Shown: one piece after another, positions 35,476 through 43,726 of the stretch
How positions within the stretch are numbered: the stretch's first letter is position 1
Layout of the letters: the number at the start of each line of letters is the position of its first letter
From: Limimonas halophila
GTDB taxonomy: Bacteria > Pseudomonadota > Alphaproteobacteria > Kiloniellales > Rhodovibrionaceae
DNA: 64,000 nt
Direction: 5' to 3'
Assembly: GCF_900100655.1 (NCBI RefSeq)
Contig: NZ_FNCE01000005.1
Span: 1-64,000, forward strand
Notes under the pieces: generated by a model
The model's input: the letters and a program-made list of their open reading frames with translations, nothing else
What the model was told of the DNA's origin: nothing
Databases searched by the model: none
Program-made: the position numbers and the translations under genes

Positions 35476-35849
35476 CGCAGGCTCTCAATGTCGCCGACGA
35501 CCCAGATCTCGCTCAGCCGGCCGCGCGCGGCGGTGAAGAAGCCGGCGCCGGACCAGGTGACCTGTCGGCCGGTGGGCGGCGCGCCGAGCAGCGTGCCCAC
35601 GTGAGTGCCGGTGAAGGTCAGGCGCGCGGCGGCGCGCGGTTCCTCGACGACGAGGTCGTCGATGATGCAGCGGAAGCCCGTCAGCACGGCGCGCGTGCCG
35701 CGCATGTAGCGCAACACGCTCTCCGGGCCCTCGCTCGCCTCGCTCAGCGTGCCCTTGAAGCGCACCGAGGGCGAGAGGATCGCGCGGGCGGCCGATTCGT
35801 CGGCGCGGTTCCAGGCGTCTTCGTAGAAGCGGACCGTGAGCGTTCTCAC
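35451..35849 (-). CDS. SnoaL-like/NTF2-fold protein
   Basis: The 132-residue product has the SnoaL-like pattern: LTVRFYEDAWNRADESAARAILSPSVRFKG at the start, then beta strands (RCIIDDLVVEEPRAAARLTFTGTHVG) and a final WSGAGFFTAARGRLSEIWVVGDI. Such proteins are polyketide-cyclase-like or carry ligand-binding or isomerase roles; none is indicated here. The GTG at 35849 gives the conserved start; the open frame to 36050 is arginine-rich and overlaps the Rrf2 end, so I leave it out. Its own ribosome binding site is weak. Confidence 0.72.
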   Translation of the reverse strand: MRTLTVRFYEDAWNRADESAARAILSPSVRFKGTLSEASEGPESVLRYMRGTRAVLTGFRCIIDDLVVEEPRAAARLTFTGTHVGTLLGAPPTGRQVTWSGAGFFTAARGRLSEIWVVGDIESLRAQLYATP

Positions 35850-35983
35850 GTCCGATCGCAGCGGCGTGCGGGCGATCGCGGCACCTCGCGGGGAACGGGT
35901 GGTTCCATCGGCGGCCGCGATTGTCGGTGCAACCCGGGGGATGGGGCAAGCGCCGCCAACCAGCTGCGGGCGCGGGCGCGCCG

Positions 35984-36439
35984 TCAGATGGAGAAGTCGG
36001 GCATCTGCGCGGCTTCGGAGACGATGCCCTGCTTGCGCGCGCGGTCGCACAGATCCTCGACGGTCATCTTGTCGAAGCGGGCCATCATCTCGTCCTGCAT
36101 GTCGCGCCAGATGGGGCGGATGACGGTGCGCCCGATCTCCGAGCCCTCGTTGTCGTCGGTGGGGTCGGTGCTGCCCTCCAGCTGGCGGACGATGCGGATG
36201 ATCTCGCCCACGGTGATGCGGCGGCGCTCGCGGGCCAGGCGGTAGCCGCCGCGCGGGCCGCGCTGGCCGGCGAGGACGCCGTGGTGGACCAGCTGCTGCA
36301 GCACCTGTTCCAGGTAGCGCCGGGGGATGCCCTGGCGGCGCGAGATCTCGGTCGAGCGCACGGGCTGGGCGCCCGCGTTGTAGGCGATGTCGACCACCGC
36401 CTCGATGGCGAACAGCAGCTTCTTCGACAGGCGGAGCAT
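35984..36439 (-). CDS. Rrf2-family transcriptional regulator
   Basis: The 151-residue protein has the winged helix of the family: LSKKLLFAIEAVVDIAYNAG, ISRRQGIPRRYLEQVLQQLV and GVLAGQRGPRGGYRLAR. The [2Fe-2S] cysteine triplet of IscR and NsrR is absent, and only one cysteine remains (EDLCDRARK). That fits the CymR-like group, which acts through CysK in Firmicutes. Its nearness to cysK supports a role in cysteine or sulfur regulation, but this is inference. Confidence 0.9.
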   Translation of the reverse strand: MLRLSKKLLFAIEAVVDIAYNAGAQPVRSTEISRRQGIPRRYLEQVLQQLVHHGVLAGQRGPRGGYRLARERRRITVGEIIRIVRQLEGSTDPTDDNEGSEIGRTVIRPIWRDMQDEMMARFDKMTVEDLCDRARKQGIVSEAAQMPDFSI

Positions 36440-36480
36440 GGTGCCTCGTCAGATCGCGTTCGAATTGGGCAGGGGGCGCG

Positions 36481-36933
36481 TCAGTCGGTGGAGCCGAAGC
36501 CGCCGTCGCCCCGGTCGGTCGCGGCGGCGCCGGACACCTCGGCCACGGGCCACCAAACCGCGTTGAGTACGGGCGCGAACACCAGCTGGGCGATGCGGTC
36601 GCCGCGCGCCACGGTGTGGGGCTGCGGCCCCAGGTTCACGAGCAGCACGCCGATTTCCCCGCGGTAGTCGCTGTCGATCGTGCCGGGGGCGTTGAGGACG
36701 GTGACGCCGTGCTTGGCCGCAAGGCCCGAGCGCGGGCGCACCTGGGCCTCGTAGCCGGCCGGCAGGGCGATGGCGATGCCGGTGGGGATGTGGGCGTGCG
36801 TGCCCGGGTGGATGGTCGTGTCCGCCGTCAGGGCCGCGTGCAGGTCCATGCCGGCGCTGCCCGGCGTGGCGTAGGCCGGCAGCGTCATGTCGCTGGCGTG
36901 CGGCATCTGGGCGACGGGGATGGTGAGGCTCAC
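36481..36933 (-). CDS. dut: dUTP diphosphatase
   Basis: Trimeric dUTPase cleaves dUTP to dUMP, keeping uracil out of DNA. The 150-residue protein has all five motifs: [10 protein letters not shown] (I), [11 protein letters not shown] (II), [16 protein letters not shown] (III), RGDRIAQLV (IV) and GDGGFGSTD (V). The GTG at 36933 overlaps the coaBC stop as GTGA, so it is coupled to it. The order coaBC-dut is common in alphaproteobacteria. Confidence 0.96.
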   Translation of the reverse strand: MSLTIPVAQMPHASDMTLPAYATPGSAGMDLHAALTADTTIHPGTHAHIPTGIAIALPAGYEAQVRPRSGLAAKHGVTVLNAPGTIDSDYRGEIGVLLVNLGPQPHTVARGDRIAQLVFAPVLNAVWWPVAEVSGAAATDRGDGGFGSTD

Positions 36934-38165
36934 GACCCTTCTCCGAGACTGTCGGCGATGCGCGCGGCCAGGCGCTCGGCCACGTCCGTCTTGGCGAGGC
37001 GCGGCCACGCCTCCGGCTCCGCGTCGTCGCCGGTGATGAGGTGGACGGTGTTGTGCGCGCCGCCGAAGGTGCCGGTGCCGGGGGCGACGTCGTTGGCGAC
37101 GATCCAGTCGCAGCCCTTGCGGGCGCGCTTGGCACGGGCGTTGGCGACCACCGCGTCCGTTTCGGCGGCGAAACCGACGACCAGGGGCGGCCGGTTCGCC
37201 CCCGGCTGGCTGAGGCGGGCCAGGATGTCCGGGTTCTGCACCAGCTCCAGCGCCCAGGCGTCGCGGCCCTCGCGCTTGCACTTGTGCGCGGCTTCCTCGG
37301 CCGCGCGCCAGTCGCCCACGGCGGCGGCGCAGACGGCGACGTCCACGGGCAGCGCGGCCTCGCACGCGGTCAGCATCTCGCGCGCGCTTTCCACGTGGCG
37401 GACGGTGACGCCCGCCGGATCGGGCTCGGCCGTGGGCCCGGTGACGAGCGTGGTGTCGGCGCCCAGCCGGGCGAGGGCGGCGGCGACGGCGTGGCCCTGG
37501 CGGCCCGAGGCGCGGTTGGCGATGTAGCGCACGGGGTCGATGGGCTCGTGCGTGGGCCCGCTGGTGACGAGCGCGCGCCGGCCGGCCAGGGGCGCGTCCG
37601 CCCCGAAATGGGCCTCGACGGCGTCGCGGATGGCCTCGGGCTCGGCCATGCGCCCCGGCCCGTGCTCGCCGCAAGCCATGTCGCCGGCGTCGGGGCCGAC
37701 GACGCGCACGCCGCGTCGGCGCAGGGTTTCGACGTTCGCCTGCGTGGCCGGATGCTGCCACATGCGCACGTTCATCGCGGGCGCGGCGAGCACCTCGGTG
37801 TCCGTAGCCAGCAGCAGCGTGCTCGCCAGATCGTCCGCCAGCCCGCTCGCCTGCTTCGCCAGGAGGTCGGCGCTGGCCGGCGCGATCACCACCAGGTCGG
37901 CCTCGCGGCTGAGTTGGATGTGGCCCATGCCGGACTCCGCCGTCAGCGCCCAGAGGTCGCGGTAGACGACGTCCTCGCTCACCGCCTCCAGCGCCAGGGG
38001 CGTGACGAAGCGCGCGCCCGCCTCGGTGAGGACGCAGCGCACGGCCGCGCCGCGCTCGCGCAGGCGGCGCACCAGCTCCGGCGTCTTGTAGGCGGCGATG
38101 CCGCCCGAGACGACGAGCAGGATACGTTTCCCGGCGAGGGGTTTTCCGGCGGGGGCGGGTGGCAT
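36930..38165 (-). CDS. coaBC: Bifunctional CoaBC (phosphopantothenoylcysteine synthase/decarboxylase)
   Basis: CoaBC makes 4'-phosphopantetheine, a coenzyme A precursor, using CTP and FMN. The 411-residue protein has the decarboxylase half ([28 protein letters not shown], and the active-site cysteine in [16 protein letters not shown]) and the synthase half ([24 protein letters not shown]). The ATG at 38165 is chosen; a GTG at 38171 adds two residues. It follows ubiE by 66 bp; the ubiB gene often found between them is absent. Confidence 0.95.
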   Translation of the reverse strand: MPPAPAGKPLAGKRILLVVSGGIAAYKTPELVRRLRERGAAVRCVLTEAGARFVTPLALEAVSEDVVYRDLWALTAESGMGHIQLSREADLVVIAPASADLLAKQASGLADDLASTLLLATDTEVLAAPAMNVRMWQHPATQANVETLRRRGVRVVGPDAGDMACGEHGPGRMAEPEAIRDAVEAHFGADAPLAGRRALVTSGPTHEPIDPVRYIANRASGRQGHAVAAALARLGADTTLVTGPTAEPDPAGVTVRHVESAREMLTACEAALPVDVAVCAAAVGDWRAAEEAAHKCKREGRDAWALELVQNPDILARLSQPGANRPPLVVGFAAETDAVVANARAKRARKGCDWIVANDVAPGTGTFGGAHNTVHLITGDDAEPEAWPRLAKTDVAERLAARIADSLGEGS

Positions 38166-38231
38166 CGGCACATTCCACGGTGGCGAGCTGTGATTAAGCT
38201 AGCGCCGCGGGGCCGTGCAGGCAAGCCGGGA

Positions 38232-38957
38232 TCAGAGCCGGCGGGCGCTGTGCAGGGCGACGATGCCGCCGGAGAAGTTGCGCCAGCCCACGCGCGCCAG
38301 GCCCGCCTCGCGCATGCGCTCCGCCAGGGTGGGCTGATCGGGGAAGCGGCGGATGGAATCCACGAGGTACTGGTAGCTCTCGCGGTCGCCCGCGACGGCC
38401 TCGCCGAGGCGCGGCAGGACGGCGTGCGAATAGGCGTCGTAGAGTTGCTGCAGGCTGGGCCAGACGACGCGCGAGAACTCCAGGCACAGCAACCGGCCGC
38501 CGGGGCGCAGCACGCGCGCAGCCTCCGCCAGCGCCGCGTCGACGTCGGTGACGTTCCGCAGCCCGAAGGCGATGGTGTAGGCGTCCACCGACGCCGAGCC
38601 CACGGGCAGGCGCTGGGCGTCGCCGCACACCCACGACAGCCCCGTGAGCCGGCCTCCGTCGATGGCGCGGTCGCGGCCGACCTCGACCATCGAAGCGGTG
38701 AGGTCGCAGACGACCACGTTCCCCTGGCCGCGCATGCGGTCGTGGATGCGGAAGGCGATGTCGCCCGTGCCGCCGGCGACGTCCAGCACCGTCTCGCCGG
38801 GGCGTGGGTCGAGCTGGCGCACCATGCGGTCCTTCCAGCAGCGGTGCACGCCGCCGGACATGAGATCGTTCATCAAGTCGTAGCGCCGCGCGACCGAGGT
38901 GAAGACCCCGCGGACGAAGCCGTCCGAGGCGCGCCGATCGGGAAACTGCTCGCTCAT
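38232..38957 (-). CDS. ubiE: Demethylmenaquinone/ubiquinone methyltransferase UbiE
   Basis: UbiE C-methylates ubiquinone and menaquinone precursors. The 241-residue protein has [26 protein letters not shown], the SAM-binding [49 protein letters not shown] and [21 protein letters not shown]. The ATG at 38957 gives the family start. It diverges from mutM across a 317-bp gap filled with dispersed repeats. Confidence 0.96.
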   Translation of the reverse strand: MSEQFPDRRASDGFVRGVFTSVARRYDLMNDLMSGGVHRCWKDRMVRQLDPRPGETVLDVAGGTGDIAFRIHDRMRGQGNVVVCDLTASMVEVGRDRAIDGGRLTGLSWVCGDAQRLPVGSASVDAYTIAFGLRNVTDVDAALAEAARVLRPGGRLLCLEFSRVVWPSLQQLYDAYSHAVLPRLGEAVAGDRESYQYLVDSIRRFPDQPTLAERMREAGLARVGWRNFSGGIVALHSARRL

Positions 38958-39040
38958 GGCCGCGAGCCTACGTGGGCGGCGGCGCGTGTTCCATCCCGTT
39001 TGGCAACCACCGTGTGTTTGGGGCATGCGCTCGGGGCTTG

Positions 39041-39271
39041 GCGCTGCCCCAGCCGAGATTGACGCGTTCGGCCGAAGGTGTAGGTCTCGGCCAGCCGACG
39101 GTATGGATGGTCCAAGGACCATCCTTGGTCGTGAGAGACCCGAACGCCCGCCATGCAACGCCGGTGTCGAGTGACAGGCGTTTCCAAAGATCATCTTTGG
39201 TCGTGAGAGACCCGAACGCCCGCCACGCAACGCCGGTGTCGAGTGACAGATGTGATGAAACACACGGTGTT
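39041..39271 (+). repeat. Composite dispersed repeat upstream of mutM
   Basis: It starts with a diverged copy of the second family (GCCCCAGCCGAGATTGACGC, 39045-39064). Two palindrome-core units then follow (about 39111-39178 and 39182-39250), with CCAAGGACCATCCTTGG and CCAAAGATCATCTTTGG. Each is followed by TCGTGAGAGACCCGAACGCC and ends CGCCGGTGTCGAGTGACAG. A GAAACAC/GTGTTTC hairpin (about 39257-39273) follows, just before the mutM start. The block would be in the mutM leader. Confidence 0.9.
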
Positions 39272-39274
39272 TCC

Positions 39275-40117
39275 ATGCCTGAACTGCCGGAAGTCGAGAC
39301 GGTATGCCGCGGCTTGCGGCCGGTGCTTGCGGGCCGGCGGCTGGCGCGGGTGGTGCAGCGCAGCCCGGCGCTGCGCTGGCCCATGCCGGAGGGGCTGGAA
39401 GCACGGCTGACGGGCCGCACGGTGACGGCCGTGGCCCGGCGGGCGAAGTACATCCAGCTGCATCTGGATAACGGCGGCGTGCTGCTGGCGCATCTGGGGA
39501 TGTCGGGGCGCATGGTGGTGGCCGAGGACCCCGAGGCGCCGTTCGAGCCGCACGACCATCTGGTGCTGGTGACGGACGCGGGCGCGCAGATCCGCTTCAA
39601 CGATCCCCGGCGCTTCGGCATCGTGGAGATGACCAGCGACAACGCGCTCGCCGAGCACCGCCTGCTGCGCCACCTGGGGCCGGAGCCGTTGGACCCGGCG
39701 TTCGACGGCCCGGCGCTGGCGGCACGGCTGGACGGCCGGCGCACCCCCATCAAGGCGGCGCTGCTGGACCAGACGACCGTGGCGGGGCTGGGGAACATCT
39801 ACGTCTGCGAGGCGTTGTTCTTTGCCGGGATCTCGCCGCGCCGGCAGGCGCGCGCGGTGCAGGGCAAGCGGGCGGCGGACCTGGCGGCGGCGATCCGGCG
39901 GGTTTTGGAACGCGCCGTGGAGGCCGGCGGCTCCTCGCTGCGCGACTACCGCCAGTCCAGCGGGGAGCTGGGCATGTTCCAGCACGCCTGGGCCGTCTAC
40001 GGGCGCGAGGGCGAGGCGTGCCCGGGCTGCACCTGCGAGCCGGCGCAAACGGGCGGCATCCGGCGCATCGTGCAGAGCGGCCGCTCCACCTTTTATTGCC
40101 CGCGCCGGCAGCGTTAA
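39275..40117 (+). CDS. mutM: Formamidopyrimidine-DNA glycosylase
   Basis: MutM excises 8-oxoguanine and other oxidised bases. The 280-residue protein keeps the catalytic Pro2 and Glu3 ([10 protein letters not shown]), Lys58-region ([14 protein letters not shown]), NDPRRFG and the helix-two-turn-helix [18 protein letters not shown]. The C-terminal zinc finger is degenerate: C249, C252 and an extra C254, then C275, but the usual fourth cysteine (YCPxCQR) is Arg278 (YCPRRQR). There are about six extra residues in the loop. The start at 39275 is forced by the N-terminal proline. Confidence 0.94.
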   Translation: MPELPEVETVCRGLRPVLAGRRLARVVQRSPALRWPMPEGLEARLTGRTVTAVARRAKYIQLHLDNGGVLLAHLGMSGRMVVAEDPEAPFEPHDHLVLVTDAGAQIRFNDPRRFGIVEMTSDNALAEHRLLRHLGPEPLDPAFDGPALAARLDGRRTPIKAALLDQTTVAGLGNIYVCEALFFAGISPRRQARAVQGKRAADLAAAIRRVLERAVEAGGSSLRDYRQSSGELGMFQHAWAVYGREGEACPGCTCEPAQTGGIRRIVQSGRSTFYCPRRQR

Positions 40118-40298
40118 GGGCGGTTCGTCGAGGAATTTGCCCCCTCGTATGCCCGCTTCCACGGCCCGTTCAGCGCGCCACAATCGCAGACCATCCACCT
40201 GCTTCCGGTGGGCGATGGAGCCGGGGTGCGTTGCGGATTGACGTGGTCGTTCGCCCACGGTAGATAGACCGATCTGTATAAATGGGAGGTTCGAACGC

Positions 40299-41444
40299 AT
40301 GACGACCGCACCCGATCCCACCACCTTCGATCTGCGAATCCGGAAGTCGCCGTATTTCCCCGCGACGCAACGCTGGGGCGCGCAGGCCTATTCGGTGTAC
40401 AACCACATGTACATTCCGCGCAGCTTCGGCGACCCGGTGCAGAACTTCTGGAACCTGACCGAACGCGCCATCCTCTGCGACGTCGCCGTCGAGCGCCAGG
40501 TCGAGATCACCGGCCCGGACGCGGCCGAGTTCACGCAACTGCTCACGCCGCGCAACCTGTCGAAGCTGAACGTCGGCCAGTGCAAGTACGTCTTCCTGAC
40601 CAATCAGTACGGCGGCGTCATCAACGACCCGATTCTGCTGCGGCTCGACGAGAACCACTTCTGGCTGTCGCTGGCGGACAGCGACGTGCTGCTGTGGGCG
40701 CAGGGCCTGGCCGCGTACGCGGGCCTGGACGTCTCGGTGGGCGAGCCGGACGTCTCGCCGCTCCAGCTTCAGGGCCCGAAGTCCCTGGAGATCATGAAGG
40801 ACCTCTTCGGCGAGGACATCGAGGAGCTGCGCTACTTCTGGCTGCGCGAGACGGAGCTGGACGGCATCCCGCTCGTGGTTTCGCGCACCGGCTGGTCCAG
40901 CGAGCGCGGCTACGAGATCTATCTGCGCGACGGCAGCCGCGGCGAGGAGCTGTGGGAGCGCATCATGGCGGCCGGCAAGCCCTACGGCCTGGCGCCGGGC
41001 CACACCTGCACCATCCGGCGCCTGGAAGGCGCGATGCTCTCCTACCAGGCCGACATGGACCTGGGCACCAACCCCTACGAGCTGGGCATGGACCGCCTGG
41101 TGGACCTGGAGATGGACGCCGACTTCGTCGGCAAGGCGGCGCTCAAGCGCATCCGCGAGGAGGGCGTGTCGCGCAAGCTGGTCGGCCTCGACGTTGGCGG
41201 GCCCGCGCTGACCTCGCCGAACACCGAGCCCTGGCCCGTGTTCGACGGTGAGCGGCGCGTCGGCTGCATCACCTCGGCGGTGCACAGCCCGCGCCTGGGG
41301 CAGAACATCGCCCTGGCGCTGGTGGCGACCGAGCTGAGCGAGGAGGGCACGCCGCTCGCCACGACGGACGGCACGCACCACCGGCCGGCCAAGGTGGTGC
41401 CCAAGCCCTTCTTCGACCCCAAGAAGACGCGGGCGATGGCGTAA
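40299..41444 (+). CDS. DmdA/GcvT-like aminomethyltransferase-fold protein
   Basis: This 381-residue protein is a GcvT-fold tetrahydrofolate enzyme, and the closest family I know is DmdA, the DMSP demethylase. It shares AYSVYNHMYIPRSF, CDVAVERQVEITGPDA, LTPRNLSKLNVGQCKY, VINDPILLRLDENHFWLSLADSDV and SRTGWSSERGYEIYL with DmdA-type proteins. There is no signal peptide. dmdB, dmdC or DMSP transport genes are not nearby, so DMSP use is not shown; a homologue with another methyl donor is equally possible. GGGAGG precedes the ATG, with a terminator at 41456. Confidence 0.75.
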   Translation: MTTAPDPTTFDLRIRKSPYFPATQRWGAQAYSVYNHMYIPRSFGDPVQNFWNLTERAILCDVAVERQVEITGPDAAEFTQLLTPRNLSKLNVGQCKYVFLTNQYGGVINDPILLRLDENHFWLSLADSDVLLWAQGLAAYAGLDVSVGEPDVSPLQLQGPKSLEIMKDLFGEDIEELRYFWLRETELDGIPLVVSRTGWSSERGYEIYLRDGSRGEELWERIMAAGKPYGLAPGHTCTIRRLEGAMLSYQADMDLGTNPYELGMDRLVDLEMDADFVGKAALKRIREEGVSRKLVGLDVGGPALTSPNTEPWPVFDGERRVGCITSAVHSPRLGQNIALALVATELSEEGTPLATTDGTHHRPAKVVPKPFFDPKKTRAMA

Positions 41445-41455
41445 GCGCCAGCGTC

Positions 41456-41509
41456 GGGAGGCCCGTGCCTCGGTCGGGTCGGCTCGGGCCTCCCTCCCGA
41501 CCCGCTTTT
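41456..41509 (+). terminator. Intrinsic terminator after the DmdA-like gene
   Basis: A 10-bp stem, GGGAGGCCCG (41456-41465) with CGGGCCTCCC (41485-41494), lies 12 bp after the stop; CCCGACCCG and then four T (41506-41509) follow. It ends the monocistronic transcript and also lies just after the end of the convergent lipoprotein gene. Confidence 0.75.
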
Positions 41510-41541
41510 GGATGCCGCGACCCCGTGAGGGTGCGCGCGGC

Positions 41542-41925
41542 CTACTCGCCCGCGGCCTCGGTGACGGTGTAGCCCTTGCGCTGCATGCAGTCTGCGATCA
41601 GACGGTTGAGGCGCTGCTCGTAGCCGAAATCTTCCATGCGCTGGCGCAGCTCGACTGTCTGGCCCGATGCCGAGGTGGTGCCGGTCGTGCCGAGCTCGGT
41701 GCTCCGGTCGATGCGCTGGTCGCGCGCGATCTGGGCGCGCGCGCTGTCCACGCAGGCTTCCAGGTCGGCCTGTCGGGCTTCGTCGTCGACGCCCGCCTGC
41801 TCGAAGCGCTCGGTTTCCGGCTCGCCCGCCTCGGACCAGGGGAACTGGATGTCGAAGGCGTCCGTGCCGCAGCCGGCCAGCAACAGCCCCGCGACGCCCA
41901 GCGCCGCTGCGCGCATTCCGCGCAT
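41542..41925 (-). CDS. Small lipoprotein, unknown function
   Basis: The 127-residue product has a lipoprotein signal peptide with the lipobox LLLAGC (residues about 15-20). A hydrophilic helical part with two further cysteines (LEACVDSA and IADCMQRKGY) that may pair in the periplasm follows. AAGGAGGAG precedes the ATG at 41925, a strong site. I do not recognise a named family. Confidence 0.75.
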   Translation of the reverse strand: MRGMRAAALGVAGLLLAGCGTDAFDIQFPWSEAGEPETERFEQAGVDDEARQADLEACVDSARAQIARDQRIDRSTELGTTGTTSASGQTVELRQRMEDFGYEQRLNRLIADCMQRKGYTVTEAAGE

Positions 41926-42158
41926 CGTCGTCTCCTCCTTGCCAAGCTGTCCCGACGGTGGGCGGTCGGGGCGCGGTGTGCAATCCTGCGCGCGGTTCCG
42001 CCCCACCACCCGAATGCACGATGGCGTGAGGCGCTTCGCCGCGCCCGGATGCCGCGCCGCGCGGGCCGGCGCGCCGGCCCGGGGTTGCAAACCCGGCCCC
42101 GACCGCATTGAATTGAGCCACCGCCCGATCCCCCGAAACCACAGCCTGTCGAAGTTCG

Positions 42159-42986
42159 ATGGACCAGCCAGAGCAACAGACCGTCGAGGCCAAGGACCGC
42201 CGCCGCGTCACACTCCACGGCCCGGAGGCGTTCGCGGGCATGCGCCGCGCGGGCCAGCTCGCCGCGCAGGTGCTCGACTATATCGCGCCCTACGTTCGCC
42301 CCGGCGTGACCACGGGTGAGCTGGACCGGCTGTGCCACCAGTTCATCCTGGACCACGGCGCCACGCCGGCGCCGCTGAACTACAAGGGCTTTCCCAAGGC
42401 CACCTGCATCTCGGTGAACCGGGTCGTCTGCCACGGCATCCCGAACGACGAGAAGAAGCTGCGCGACGGCGACGTCCTCAACATCGACATCACCGTCATC
42501 CTGGACGGCTGGCATGGCGACACCAGCCGCATGTTCTGGGCCGGCCGGCCCGGCGTGAAGGCGCGCAAGCTGTGCGACGTCACGCACGAGGCGATGATGC
42601 GGGGGATCGAGCAGGTGAAGCCCGGCAACACCCTGGGCGACGTGGGCCACGCCATCCAGCATTACGCCGAGCGCAACCGCTTTTCCGTGGTGCGCGATTT
42701 CTGCGGCCACGGGCTCGGGCAGGTGTTCCACGACGCGCCCACGGTCCTGCACTACGGCGATCCGGGCACGGGCCTGGAACTGCAGCCGGGGATGCTCTTC
42801 ACGATCGAGCCCATGATCAACGCCGGCAAGCCCGACGTGAAGATCCTGGAGGACGGCTGGACCGCCGTGACGCGCGACAAGGCGCTTTCGGCGCAGTTCG
42901 AGCATTCCGTCGGCGTGACGGAGGACGGCGTCGAGGTCTTCACCTATTCGCCCAAGGGCCTGCACAAGCCGCCCTACGACGGCTGA
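42159..42986 (+). CDS. map: Type I methionine aminopeptidase
   Basis: MAP removes the N-terminal methionine from nascent proteins. The 275-residue protein has the metal-binding residues of the family: CHGIPNDEKKLRDGDVLNIDIT, LDGWHGDTSRMF, the catalytic histidine in RDFCGHGLGQVFHD, FTIEPMINAG and the final glutamate in FEHSVGVTEDGVEV. The N-terminus is slightly longer than E. coli Map. It is convergent with the DUF4396 gene. Confidence 0.96.
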   Translation: MDQPEQQTVEAKDRRRVTLHGPEAFAGMRRAGQLAAQVLDYIAPYVRPGVTTGELDRLCHQFILDHGATPAPLNYKGFPKATCISVNRVVCHGIPNDEKKLRDGDVLNIDITVILDGWHGDTSRMFWAGRPGVKARKLCDVTHEAMMRGIEQVKPGNTLGDVGHAIQHYAERNRFSVVRDFCGHGLGQVFHDAPTVLHYGDPGTGLELQPGMLFTIEPMINAGKPDVKILEDGWTAVTRDKALSAQFEHSVGVTEDGVEVFTYSPKGLHKPPYDG

Positions 42987-42999
42987 CGCGCGGTCCGCG

Positions 43000-43638
43000 T
43001 CACGCGGCGGCGTGGGCGCGGGGGTCGTGCATGCCTTCCTTCACGCCCAGGCGGATCAGCACGACGTTGACCGGGTAGGCCGCCGCCAGACCCACGGTCA
43101 GCGAGACGATCAGCGAGCCCCAGAACAGCGGTTCGGCCAGCCCGGCGCCGCCCGCGAGCGTCAGATCGACGCCGATCGCCACGGTCTCCATGACGGCGAT
43201 GCTGGCGGTTTCGCTGGTCACGGTGTCGACGAAGGCCGTGGCCACGCGCTCGCCGCCCTGGATCAAGGGGCCCATCGTCAGCGCGAAGCCCATGATGTAG
43301 GCGCAGGCGAAGGTCAGCCCCGCCGTCCACACGGTGCTGAGCCCGAGCAGTCCCACCGCCACCAGCAGGCCGACGATCTCGCCCAGGCCGCAGCCGGAAT
43401 AGCAGTGCGACACCGAGCGGAAAGCGCGCCGCCAGATGTCGTCGCGCTGGATCTGCTTGCGGCCGGCATAGTGGTAGATCGCCAGCCCCAGCGGCCCCGA
43501 ATAGGCCACGGTCAGCACCCACACGACCTTCATCAGGCCGTGGATTTCCGGGTTGTTGCGCGCCAGATCGCGCATCAGCGCGGCCAGCGACGCGGCCACC
43601 ACCGCGATCCAGCCCGCGAGCAGCAGCCATCCCGTCAT
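43000..43638 (-). CDS. DUF4396 membrane protein
   Basis: The 212-residue protein has about six membrane helices and a Cys/His motif, SVSHCYSGCGLGEI, which is a hallmark of DUF4396 and a likely metal or thiol site. GGGAGGGG precedes the ATG at 43638. It is the last gene of a minus-strand run, prx, persulfide dioxygenase, sulP, DUF4396 (88-bp gap after sulP). The role is unknown; the operon suggests transport or handling of sulfur or copper. Confidence 0.82.
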   Translation of the reverse strand: MTGWLLLAGWIAVVAASLAALMRDLARNNPEIHGLMKVVWVLTVAYSGPLGLAIYHYAGRKQIQRDDIWRRAFRSVSHCYSGCGLGEIVGLLVAVGLLGLSTVWTAGLTFACAYIMGFALTMGPLIQGGERVATAFVDTVTSETASIAVMETVAIGVDLTLAGGAGLAEPLFWGSLIVSLTVGLAAAYPVNVVLIRLGVKEGMHDPRAHAAA

Positions 43639-43726
43639 CGCCCCTCCCGAAGGCCCGCGTGCCCGCATCACGGCCTGCGGGCGCACGGAGCCAACACCGC
43701 CGGACGGGATCGGGTTCCCGGAGTCC

